Assembly: GCA_016748015.1 (NCBI GenBank) | Contig: JAAOMT010000459.1 | Coordinates: 1 to 64,000, forward strand | Direction: 5' to 3' | From: Geosiphon pyriformis | Taxonomy: Eukaryota; Glomeromycota; Glomeromycetes; Archaeosporales; Geosiphonaceae | DNA: 64,000 nucleotides | Shown: piece by piece, positions 25,101-35,949 of the stretch | How the letters are laid out: each line of letters starts with the position of its first letter | Position numbering within the stretch: position 1 is the first letter of the stretch | Program-made: the position numbers and the translations under genes | Notes under the pieces: generated by a model | Database searches by the model: none | Seen by the model: the letters and a program-made list of their open reading frames with translations, nothing else | What the model was told of the DNA's origin: nothing

Positions 25101-27768
25101 TCAAAACATTCCACCATAATTCTCAACTGATAATTCGTTGATCTTTTTCACCCATTCCTGAGCGGTTGCATTTGGATCTTCAAAGTAATAAGTTTTCCGC
25201 GGCTAAAAGAGAAAATAAAGATGACAAGATTAGCCTCGAAAATTTCATTGAATTCTACGTATGGCATTATTAATACAAAATTCACTTTTGTATTACATTG
25301 ATAAATAACTCTTAAAGAAAAGTGTATATTCCAATGGATTTTAAAAAGATGATGCTCAATTTGAATTATAACATACCGTATGTATGAAGAAATTCTTCTT
25401 ATTCTTCAATTCAACAACCATTCGGGAACTCCAATATATTTCACCTTTTTGCGACATTTTTTCTTGATCAACGTATATTAATCTTGGGAAATCCGTCAAT
25501 ATTAAAAGTCGTCGCTTTGAGAAGAGACCTTTGCGTTTGTTGATAGGACCGGCACGAAGGATTAATTCGGATTTAACAAGAAAGGGAATCCTTGATAGGG
25601 TTTTTTAATAGTGAGAAAGGTGATAATAGAAAATTATGACTATTGTCATAACGACACAAAAAACGTGCGAAGAAAAATTTCCTCACAAATAAAGATTCAA
25701 AGGGATATTGAAAAATACAAATTCTAAAGATTTTTTCAAAATTACCATTGCGCCGAGGTTCTCTTTTGTTCTTCAAGTTTTTGTGCTTTCACTGGATCCA
25801 GTTTGTCAAGCGCTCCTTCAGCACCACTCGCCCAACTTTCCAATCGGAATGGATCTCGCTGCTTTAGTCCCGTGGGCATTGGACTGCTAGTATTATCTCC
25901 ACTACTACTTGTAGAGAGATTTTGCAAATAAGTCGCGGAAGGGGTTCGTAGTTCTTCTTTATCATAATGTGGATTGGGTGGAAGATATGGAAGTAGACGA
26001 GGGGCAGGTTGATGCCAAATTGAATCCCACTCAATATCTTCAAAGAATGGGTGTGATTTTAATTTAGCTACCCCTGCTCGACCACCTGCACCTAGACGTT
26101 CTGCAGGTTTTAGTACCTTTGTTTATTAAAAAGAAATATGAGTTTAGATTTCAGCCTCACAAACTCATATCCCATTGTTTAACAAAATTAAAATCTTATT
26201 ACCAATAATTTTTGCACAAGATCTCTTGCGATATCGGGAAATCCTTCAGGAAAATCGTACTCTAAATTTACAATCTTTTGAAACGTCATGTATTCGTTTG
26301 ATCCCTTGAATGGTGGCCGTCCAGCAATCAACTGATATACAATGCATCCAAGAGCCCAAAAATCAGAGCTAGTAAAAAATAAGAATGAGAACAAGGTATT
26401 AAAGACAATTGGAAACTTTGATTTTTGACAACACACCTTTTACAAGCCGCCTTCTCTTTTAGTAATTCTGGACTTACATATTCTGCTGTACCGACAAAGG
26501 AATTGGCTCGATCATCTATGTCGTTGAAACCATTGTATAATTAATAGATGAGAAAGAGAGCCAATAAGCAAATTTTGGTTTAATATTGACCTTCTTCCCC
26601 ATCAGTGTTTTTTTCTAGAATCTTTGCTGTTCCAAAATCAGTGACTTTTATATGCATTTTCTCATCCAACAAAATACTAATTTGAATACAAACAGAATTC
26701 AAATCAGAATAGGATAAACTTTCAACCCCCACAATTAAACCAATATGTTAACTTACTTTTCCGGCTTTAAATCTCTATATAGCCAATATAATGAAAAGGA
26801 ATAAGCAACCAATTAGATTAAATATAAGTATTTTCTTAAAGTCTAAAAATACCTGTGAATAATCCCCTGATTATGCATATAATCAATTGCAGATAAAATT
26901 TGACCCGCATAAAATTGTGTACACACTAAATCAAAAGATCCAAGCTAAAATTGTTATTGGGAACAATAGATATTTGATAGAAGGTGTTATTGGTGGCCTA
27001 ATATCTTTATTTATTTGAGAATTGGGTAGAAGTGATTTGAAATCAATCGATATACCTTTTTAATGAAGGTCAAAAGCTCGCCATTCTTTGCATGATCTAA
27101 GACAAAATCTGTTTGTCGCATTTTACCCGTTTCAAGTTGAATAATATAATACTTGTCAGCCGTTGTAAAATGCTTTGAATAAAAAAGCAAAGGAATTGAA
27201 AGAGAGCACATACATAAGCTATCAGAATCTTGAAATGTGTAATGTAAACGAACTATTCCAGGATGGCACATTTTGTTTAGCGTATTCTTTTCAATATTGA
27301 CATATTTCACTTTTTTCTCCTTGATTATATGTTTTTTATCCAGAATCTTAATGGCATATTCTTTTCCCGAACCACGATCTCTTGCCGCTACAACCTGTGT
27401 TTAAAAATAGAGGTCTGATACTGAGATAGAAATTACTTCAAATTTTCAAAAAGCCTCAAAAATACTCCGAGCCTAAAATAGCTGAGGTGACTGGGTCACC
27501 AGTAGCTTACAGTAGAGTAGGAACCTTCGCCAAGCGTTCTTCCTAACTCGAAATCTTTTACACTCTTCTTTCGTGGCGTGGAACTGGGAGAGTTAACAAG
27601 TGGGGGTCTTGAAACGGATTGTCCATTTGTATTACTTCTAGTAGGAGTTGTTGGTGTTTGTGGGCGACTTAATTGTTCACGATGTGAAGTTGAAAAACCG
27701 TTCTCTCTTTGAGTCAAGATGTTAGTGGGAAATTGGCGAGGACCATTTGTGGTGTTTGCTGAAGCCAT
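25101..27768 (-). CDS. 3-phosphoinositide-dependent protein kinase 1 (PDK1/Pkh-type AGC kinase)
   Basis: PDK1 phosphorylates the activation loop of other AGC kinases (Akt, S6K, PKC types). I infer eleven exons: 27511-27768, 27214-27394, 27056-27108, 26853-26944, 26757-26774, 26591-26676, 26437-26515, 26203-26368, 25746-26116, 25377-25590 and 25101-25202. All introns are GT-AG with compatible phases; total 539 residues. After a Ser/Thr/Pro-rich N-terminus the kinase domain begins at [20 protein letters not shown] (about residue 76). It carries [10 protein letters not shown] (ATP-binding Lys), HRDLKPEN (catalytic loop, across exons 4-6), DFGTAK, the PDK1-typical activation loop [16 protein letters not shown] (autophosphorylated Ser), and [21 protein letters not shown] linker leads to a C-terminal PH domain ([18 protein letters not shown] through [19 protein letters not shown]), which in the family binds phosphoinositides. 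No disabling change seen. The start is the first ATG of exon 1; expression signals upstream are unclear. Confidence 0.93.
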
Positions 27769-28904
27769 TAGGCAAGTAATATAAGGGATAATATCTTATT
27801 GAGAAAACAAACCAATTTAAGTGGGTTATTAGAATAGTTTCTGAAAGGGCTGTTCTCGTTATCGTCTGCCAACGCTATAGTGTTACTATCGATATGTTGG
27901 AAGGGAAACTTTAATCGTTAATTTAATTTTGTTAATGAAAATCGGTTACACCAGGTATTCAAAAAACCATGTGCTAGCGTCTCAAGAAGCCTAATTTGTG
28001 TAATTGTGAAATCAATTCGGATCCTGAAAGAGATTCTAAGATTTATAAAAAAAGAAAAAACAATACTAATTTGATAATTATATAATAACATAAATTTTAT
28101 TATAAATTTGAAATAACAATTAATTTGATTTAAAAAAAATTGAATGTAAAATAAATTATAAAATAACTTTTTATCTTTTTATATTATAAACTTTTTAAAT
28201 TAAGGATTAATTATTTTATTTTTATATTTATTAAGGTTTTTAAATTAAAAATTATATTACAAGTTTTTTATTACAAAATTAATATTATTTGAATTTAATA
28301 ATAATTTTTGCATAATAAAATTAAATTTAATATTAAATATTAATGAATATTTTAATTTTAAAATAGTATTGTTTAAATTATTGGCTATATATACAATAAT
28401 AACTAATTAATATTGAAATAAATAAAATTTTGATTTTGATTCTAATTTTTTAATATATATAAATTTCAAAATTTAAATAAAATTAAAAAAACCAATATAA
28501 TTACGTAATTATTGTTAAAATATGAATTACTATGTAAAATTTGAACATTATTATTAAAATAAATGTAATAATTTCAAATAATATAACTTATCAAATTTAA
28601 TGGTTAAATTTTTTTTAATATTAACAATTAATTAAAATATTATTTATATTAATATTTATATTCATTTTTTTATTTGTAATTATATTCTCTTTATATTTTT
28701 AAATTTTTTAAATTTTTTTTTATAATTAAAAATATTTACACATTTTTTATAATTATTATATTGGATTTTGAAATTTAACAAAAAACATATATCATTTTAA
28801 AATATAAATTATAATGAAATAATTAATTTAAAATTATTTCTTTGTAAAAAAATCAGCAATTAATTAATTTTTAATTTTAACACTTATATATATTTTTTTC
28901 TTTG
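27769..28904. other. upstream of PDK1, then AT-rich block
   Basis: 27769-28030 probably holds the PDK1 promoter and 5' UTR. 28030-28904 is almost pure A/T with no coding frame and ends at a LINE 3'-end footprint. Confidence 0.5.
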
Positions 28905-28985
28905 TTTTATTCTCCAACACATATGATAAATCTGGATCATGCGCTTTCTACACGTGACTAGACGCCCGTTACTACTCATTAATAC
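28905..28985 (-). repeat. LINE 3'-end footprint (minus orientation)
   Basis: CTTTCTACACGTGACTAG (18 bases) is identical to the 3' region of the LINE at 35.8 kb, preceded by ATCATG in both. A T-rich run at 28888-28908 is in the position of the poly(A) tail. No LINE coding sequence is attached, so this is a severely 5'-truncated copy. Confidence 0.65.
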
Positions 28986-29019
28986 AAATAATTTAAAATA
29001 TAAACTGATCATTTAATCT

Positions 29020-29330
29020 TTATTGAATAAGAACATATTTTTTTGTTTTCAATATTGTTTGTATTAGGATTTTATCTTTAAATGCAATTATTTCTATTGT
29101 TTGCTCATTTTTTAAAGTAGTTTCTGTAAGAAAAATTAGGGAAAATAATACTAAATGCTTGCTTTTAAATATAGTGATCTCGTTATCCTTACATCCCAAT
29201 ATTTCTTCTGGTATTAAACAATCTAGTAAACCCTGTACAAATTTGGATACTTGATTCAAAGTGCAAGAGATGCCCTTAGGATTTTCGTTATTTATAACAT
29301 CATCCTTATTTGATACAAGAAAGTGTCAGA
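29020..29330 (-). pseudogene. possible telomerase reverse transcriptase (TERT) fragment
   Basis: A minus-strand frame of 79 codons (29020-29259) extends upstream without a stop to near 29320. It contains ISCTLNQVSKF, then FVQGLLDCLIPEEILGCKDN. The pattern (V-x-x-F-V, hydrophobics, I-P-x-E, hydrophobic-G-x-x-x-N) resembles the QFP motif in the RNA-binding region of TERT, where W-G is usual instead of L-G. No reverse transcriptase motifs are nearby, so at most this is a fragment. The call rests on one motif recalled from the family and could be chance. Confidence 0.3.
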
Positions 29331-29478
29331 TTAACTAACTCCTTGTGCTTAATATAATCTTTATAGTCCATCGAATGGACTCACAACGACAGAACACATT
29401 TATCTCAAAAATTTTAATATTGGAAATTAGCATGACGAGGAATCATTTCTTCTACCAAAATTACTGCTGACGCCAGAA

Positions 29479-29613
29479 ATGCAGGAAACAATTTATGGTC
29501 GTATGAAAAAAATATGTAATTTTTGTGATAAGATGAAAGTTAAAACAAGACATTGCAATCCTTATATAATTGAAACTGTTCTGGGAAAAATTAGAGGAGA
29601 ATTATCATATTAA
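29479..29613 (+). other. short ORF with a Cys pair, unrecognised
   Basis: 44 codons from ATG to TAA, with the frame open a little upstream (FLLPKLLLTPEMQETIYGRM), containing CNFCDKMKVKTRHC. Could be the last exon of a gene or a fragment; no family recognised. Confidence 0.2.
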
Positions 29614-30059
29614 TTGATTCACATGTAATCTCAAACTTAATATAGAGTAAATTGCTTACACTGAGGCGGTAAACCTAACCGGACGGTCTTGGTTTCACGA
29701 GCAGGAATATAAATAAGCGCACGATAAAAAATATACCCCCCTTGTGAGCATTTGCACAATATTTTATAAAAGTTAATAAACAATAGGGTTTCGTGAAATT
29801 ATCTCCTAAGAGTTTCCCAATGGAGGAAGTTTATTGAAAGGCTCTTGAAACATGAGGCTCATTTCTGAAGTTGGAGATGAACCAACAATGGCTTCGTTTT
29901 ATGATTTCTTTGGCTTAATGTTATCGTTGAGAGCTCTTTTGCTTGAGATAAATGAATTAGCTCCCCTGATTGTTGTTGCCTACTACATGTATAATTAATG
30001 AGGTTGTTGTTATTGAAACACTTTCAATTCGGAGAATTAGGTATATACTATTTGGGATT
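29614..30059. other. no gene recognised
   Basis: Mixed sequence with a TATAAATA at 29708-29715 and no open frame of note. Confidence 0.4.
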
Positions 30060-31920
30060 CAAACTCATAGGGTTGGATTAATTAAAAAATCCTAGAAATT
30101 GTAAAAGAAAATAAAAGCGGAATGATCTCTTTAGAATTGCAAAATAAAGTATTAAAATATCAGGAGAGAATTCAGGCTGAGAGATTTTTAAAAAAAATAA
30201 ATTTTTTTTTTGTTTCTTTAACATCTTGAGCCTCTTCTGCTTTTGAATAGAGTTCAAACGCTTTTTCGTCATTTTTCTTTGTTTCCATCCATATCGATAA
30301 CAAACACTAAGATCGTTTTGTGCACTTATATGCCCCGCCTCTACGGCTTTTAAATAGAGTACAAATGCTTTTTCCTCATTTTTCGCCGTTCCTCTTCCAT
30401 TTTGATAACAATGTGCAAGATCGCCTCTGCTGCTTTTGAATAGAGTTCAAATCCTTTTTCTGGATTTTTTGTCGTTTCCCTTCCATTTTGATAACAAAGT
30501 GCAAGATTGTATTGTGCCTTTAAATGTCCCGCCTCTGCTGCTTTTGAATAGAGTTACAATACCTTTCGTCGTTCTCCTTCCATTTCGATAACAAGTTGCA
30601 AGATTGTATTGTGTATTTGTATTGCCCACCTCTGCTGCTTTTGAATAGAGTTCAAATGCTTTTTCTAAATTTTTCGTCGTTCCTCATCCATTTCGATAAC
30701 AAACTCCAAGCTTATATTGTGCATTTGTATTACCCGCCTCTGCTGCTTTTGAAAGGAGTTCAAATGCTTTAACTTTATCTTGGTAAATGCCGATTCCATC
30801 GAAGTAACAACGACCCAGAAAAAATTGTCCGAGAGGATCCTCCATATTCGCTGCTTTCTCGAATTTTAAGAATGCTTTTGTTGATTCAACATTTGTTCCA
30901 ATTCCATGTTCTAAAGAGACGCCAAGTAAAATATAGCGGATGGAGCTCTTTACTGTGTTGTTATTTGCGCAAATAAAAAATTCTTCGGGTATTGTTTCAT
31001 TGCGCTCAAGATATTTTCTCACCGCGTCAACAACTTTTGAATAATCATTATTCGGCAAACTTTTTTTGATGACGATGAATGGTTCTTCAATTATTTCAGA
31101 CGAATTATACAATTCATCACTGAAGCTGAAAGAGTTTTCATGATTGAAATTTGGTGTGCTGAAATCCGTAACACTGAACGTTTCCTCAGATTCAATGTTT
31201 CCTTGAAAAGAAGGGCCAGATTGCCATTCAATTTCTTAAATCATATCTTCTTCTTTTTAACATATATCTTTTACTTACTAAATCTCTATGAATAATATTT
31301 TCTTGATGAAGGCAGTCGATTCCTTGGGCTAGCTCTTTTGCAAGCCGCAATTTTTCTGCACCATTCATTTGAGAGAAGTTTGATTTAAGGTATTGACGTA
31401 GGGTTCCTCCGTTTCCATATTCCAAAACAAGCACGTATTCATTTCGACCATCTATTGGGATTCGATAAACTTCCTTCAATATTTAAGAAACGATTTTTTA
31501 TTAAATGACTTAAAAATTACCTCTTCCCAAGGTTTTTGTGACACCATAAAATTTCAAAATATTTTCATGATAGGTTAGGCTTATTAAAGATTTCATCTTT
31601 ATAAAATGAAGGTTTATTTTAAGAGTTATTTTCTATGACAAATATATTTTGAAAGCGATAATAGAAATGTGAGTTTATACTTTAATAAACTCTGTCAACT
31701 CTGATATATCACTTTTCCCGGATTGTTTTAACTGTTTCAATGCAAATCGTAAATCGCTACCACCTGGCACTAAAAACCTCCCCAAATCCACCCTCTCCAA
31801 TTATCTCGATGCTATAAAATTCCTCATAGTTAAAAAGTTTAATATGCTTTTTTTGAATGGATTTTTCAAACCAATCTAGAGGGGAAAATGAGTTTTCAGT
31901 TGCTGAACTTGAGGACATAA
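30060..31920 (-). pseudogene. protein kinase-Sel1 repeat gene, broken
   Basis: Read on the minus strand from an ATG at 31918-31920 (MSSSSATENSFSPLDWFEKS). A kinase N-lobe follows: IIGEGGFGEV (glycine loop), a one-base frameshift, then RFALKQLKQSGKSD (ATP-binding Lys). Further exons read LTYHENILKFYGVTK and EYVLVLEYGNGGTLRQYL (hinge), up to CLHQENIIHRDL near 31277. Introns have plausible GT-AG ends. Straight after HRDL and a GTAAGT donor the sequence changes to a linker (FSVTDFSTPNFNHENSFSFS), so the activation loop and C-lobe are missing. Sel1 repeats follow (31110-30300), for example AANMEDPLGQFFLGRCYFDG and AAEAGNTNAQYKLGVCYRNG, with in-frame stops from about 30685 on. Family: kinase-Sel1 proteins are a large Rhizophagus expansion of unknown role. 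This copy cannot make an active kinase. Confidence 0.82.
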
Positions 31921-32519
31921 TTTATAATTAACACAAAGCAAATATTTTGTGGGAAAAAAAGAACAAGAGTTTTTTTTTATAAAAAAATGGTCCTAAGAGT
32001 GATTCTAGTTAAAAGTAAAAGTTGGCTGGTTTAAACTCTAATTCTTGAAAATAACAAGAAGATAATGAAGAATATGGTCATTCGTTGCAACTCATTGTGT
32101 AAACCCTTCAAAGGGTTTATGACCACCATTTGAGTTAGAGGTTTAAGTAATGGAAAATATGAATGAAATATGATTATAATTAATTTTAAAAGGGAATATT
32201 AAATTCAGTGGGAAGATCTGAATGAAATATTATTATAATTAATTTCAATAAGGGAATATTAAATTCGGGAGAATTATATTTTATTATTTTTACATAAATT
32301 GTAAATAGCATATGGTATTTGTGGACATGGTGATGCATACTTGTCACTCGAGCAATATACTAGAATTTATGAAATTATTAGACATCTTAGATATCTTGGA
32401 TTGAGTCAATCCCCAAACTCAGAACAAGAAAAAATATATTTGGATGATTGCATACAGGCTCAACAGGAACGTCTTCCTTTCATAATTATTAACAAGAATA
32501 TTATCCTTATAATGACTAA
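31921..32519. other. 5' flank of the kinase-Sel1 copy
   Basis: Promoter-side sequence of the minus-strand gene. A 42-base unit with GAATGAAATAT, ATTATAATTAATTT and AAGGGAATATTAAATTC recurs at 32161-32200 and 32220-32262. The 60-codon plus frame 32341-32523 is not recognised. Confidence 0.4.
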
Positions 32520-32690
32520 ATGATAAAGGAACTAAATCAACTTCCCCTTGATCCAACTTGTATCGCTAAGCTTATTGAAAAGTGTTGGGATCCCAACATA
32601 TTGAATCGCCCTTATATAAGATGTATGATGCAAATTTTAATAAAGCTGCGAGTCTACCGTTTAAGTAATTGGAAAAAAACCTAGAAGCGT
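32520..32690 (+). pseudogene. protein kinase C-lobe tail fragment
   Basis: Plus-strand frame with ELNQLPLDPTCIAKLIEKCW then DPNILNRP. It matches the end of TKL-type kinase domains, where a conserved C-W precedes D-P-x-x-R-P. No N-lobe is attached. Confidence 0.6.
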
Positions 32691-35600
32691 TAAAAATTGA
32701 CGAATTAATAAATAGGTCCAGGTGCAGTATATTCAAGTCGTGTTTTTAAGTTTTCAGATAAGTGAAATTTCTGATGATTTGCTTTTTTAATTTAGAACCA
32801 TCTTTATAGATCAATTTTTTGATTACATAATAATCTAAATATTATAATTTTACTTATCAACAGAATTAATATATATTCCCCCAAAGCTAAAAACTTTAAA
32901 TAAATTTTTATGCAAATATTTTAACCATTTATCATATTTCGATGAGGTTTAATTTAATGTAATCTTAGTAATAGTTATTTTAAATCTATAATAAATTATT
33001 AATCAGTTGGATCATTTTTCTAAATTTAATTTCGACATAAAAAATAAATTAGTAATGTTTATCATTTAATTTATTAAAAATTCCTTTTTACCAATATGTA
33101 ATAGCAAATTGAATCTAAATATAAAAAATCTTTTAGTCTTAAAATTTTATAATAAATCTTTTGAAGATTTATAAAGTCTATAAAATCTTTACTTTAATTT
33201 TGATTTTCTAAAAATTCAGCTAAATTGTTTTAAGTCAAGTTTTATTAATAAAATAAGATGCAAAAATTTTATCAACCAAGTAATTAATTCTGGAATTTTT
33301 TATTAAGCTATAACAAAAATATATCCTAATGGGATTTTTTTTAAACCAATTTTGCAATATTATTATTTTTTTATTGAATTTTTAATTTTTTAAAATCAAA
33401 AGATATTTTTATTCTATCTTAAATTCACAAATTTATAAAGTAATTTAATAAAATTAAATATTTATTATCAATATAAAGTATCAATCAGTTTATAAATTTT
33501 ATTATATTTTAGGCTTTAATAAAAGCTAAACTCTTTTTTTTTTGTATTTTTATAATTACAACTGGAGCAAAAAAGAAAAAAGTTACAACCTTTTTATTTT
33601 CTAAACTAGCTATTTTTATTAATAAAACACTTGTAGTTGTTAAGACTGCTTAATAGCATTCTGTAAAAGTGCTTTTTCTAAATAAAATAATAATAAATCA
33701 GTCTTTTGCTAATTTTAAATATTGTTTTTATTTTTGATTGAAAATTTTTTCTCTTTTAAAGTTTCTTTAAAGAAGCCTATCTGAAATAATTCTGGTATAA
33801 TTTTTGTCTTTTTTAAGAGCCTCAAAATATTTGATAAGAAGCTAATAATTAAGTTATTTTTTTATCTTTCTTTTTACTGCTATTTAAATAGCTAAAAAAA
33901 GCCAAGTTAATTAAAAAACAATTTTTTTAAATTTTTTCTATGTCTAATAACAACTTTTTTAAAGTATTAAAATTTTTTAATGTTTTTGATGCCAATTTTA
34001 ATGTCTTAAAATTAGATTTTTTTTTTGTAAAAAATAAAACTTTGGTTTTTTCTGTTTTTTTTTGCTAGTTTTACAACACCAGTACTAATAATATTACTTA
34101 ATTTTATTAGCAATTAGTTTTTTAAACAATGACAACAGAAATATATTAATTTATCATAGTTTGAATTTGTTTTTGGTTGTATTATTTAATATATTATATT
34201 TTAACTGCTTTTTATCAATTTTAAAAACTAAACAAATTATACTTTTACATATAATTTTAAATAATTAATCTATTAAATTATTTAATTTTATAAATTAAAT
34301 TAATTAAATAAAAACTTAAATACTTTTTTCATTTTTGTTTTCTAAAAATACTATTTAGTAATATTTACAAATTATTAAACATTTTTTAAGTAAATAATTA
34401 TTATTTTGATGTTTAATAAAATAATAAAAATTAAAATAATTTATATTAAGGCTATATTCTAATTTTTAAATAGTTTTTTTGATTTGAAATTAATTACTAA
34501 TAACAATATTAAGCTTTTTTATATAAATTTTATATTTTAAACATTTTTAAATATTCAAATACAAATTAAATTTGTTTACTTTTTAAAATTTTTAAGTCTT
34601 TGGTTATTTTTGAATTTATTTATTTTTCTGCTATTATTATTTTGTAAAATATTTTTAAAAGTGTTTTTAGTGTTTTTAGTAAAATTTTTAATATTAGTTA
34701 AAGTCTATTGGTTTTTGATAATATATTATAACTGTTTTTGTTTACTAATTAGTTTTGGTAAAAAAAATAATATCAGAATTTTTTTTGTGTTTAATTAAAA
34801 AAATATATAATATTTTTTAGTCAAAAACTAATTTAAATACTATTATTATTAGAATTAATATGTTAAAAAAAAGTTATATTTAATAGAAAACTTTTAAATA
34901 TTAATATTAATTTAAATATTAAAGTTTAGATTATTTGTTTTTTAATTATAAAATAGTTTTATTTATTTTATTGAAGTTTTTTTTTAGGCTTTTAAAATCT
35001 TTGAATTTCGTTTTATTAGTGCAAAATTTTATATTAAAACTGTTACTTTTTTGATCTTTTTTTGTTATTATTATAATTATTAATTTTGTAATTGGCTTTA
35101 AATTAGTTTTTTAAATCTGAATTAACCAAGTTGGTTTTGCTAATTAGATTTGTTATTTAACTTATTAATAGTTTAATTTTTTGGTTATAAAATTGAAGTT
35201 TTTTTTTAAATACAGAGATTAAAAAAAATTCTTATAATTAAAAAAATTTTAGGTATTTTTGGTAATTTTAGTAAGAATATTATTAATCTTAAAATATAAT
35301 ATAATATAATTGATAATAATTTATGTTTTTTTATTAATAAAATTTTTGCTAAAATAATAATATTTTAAAAGCTACAAACTTTTAAGATTAAATTTAATAT
35401 AAATTAAAAGTATTATATAATTAACTAATTTAAATTTTTAATAATAATAATTTGGTTGTAATTATACAAAAAATAGTGTTTTTAAATAAGTTTTTTTTGT
35501 AAATTAATATAGTTTAGTCTTATTAAACTTATGTTTGATTATATAAATATACATAAATTCTGTTTATTTTAAAATACTTAATTATTATATTATAATAAAT

Positions 35601-35786
35601 AATAATAAAATATTACATATTAAAAAAAAATAAAAGCTTTAAAAATTTTAAATATGTAATTTATATAAATATATTTTAAAATTTATAAAATACTAAAAAA
35701 TAATAAAATAAAAATAAAATATTAGTAAACTTTTAATTTGACAATAAATTATTTTAAAGCTTTAAATTATAAATTTAAATAATTTT
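32691..35786. other. long AT-rich block with G>C on the plus strand
   Basis: About 3 kb almost purely A/T with no coding frame that I trust. In six rows counted by eye from 34621-35280, G was about 40 and C about 16. It ends at the poly(A) tail of the LINE copy. The frame at 34610-34798 is a low-complexity artefact. Confidence 0.7.
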
Positions 35787-35949
35787 TTTTTTTTTACGTT
35801 TATTGAGTGAAGTCCAAACACTACCTAATACTATACATCAAATAATTGATCTAAATTAGGCGTAAATCATGTACTTTCTACACGTGACTAGCCACTCAGG
35901 CCAATCAGAACAACACTATACATCTATATGAATGGAAACCATATTTAAA

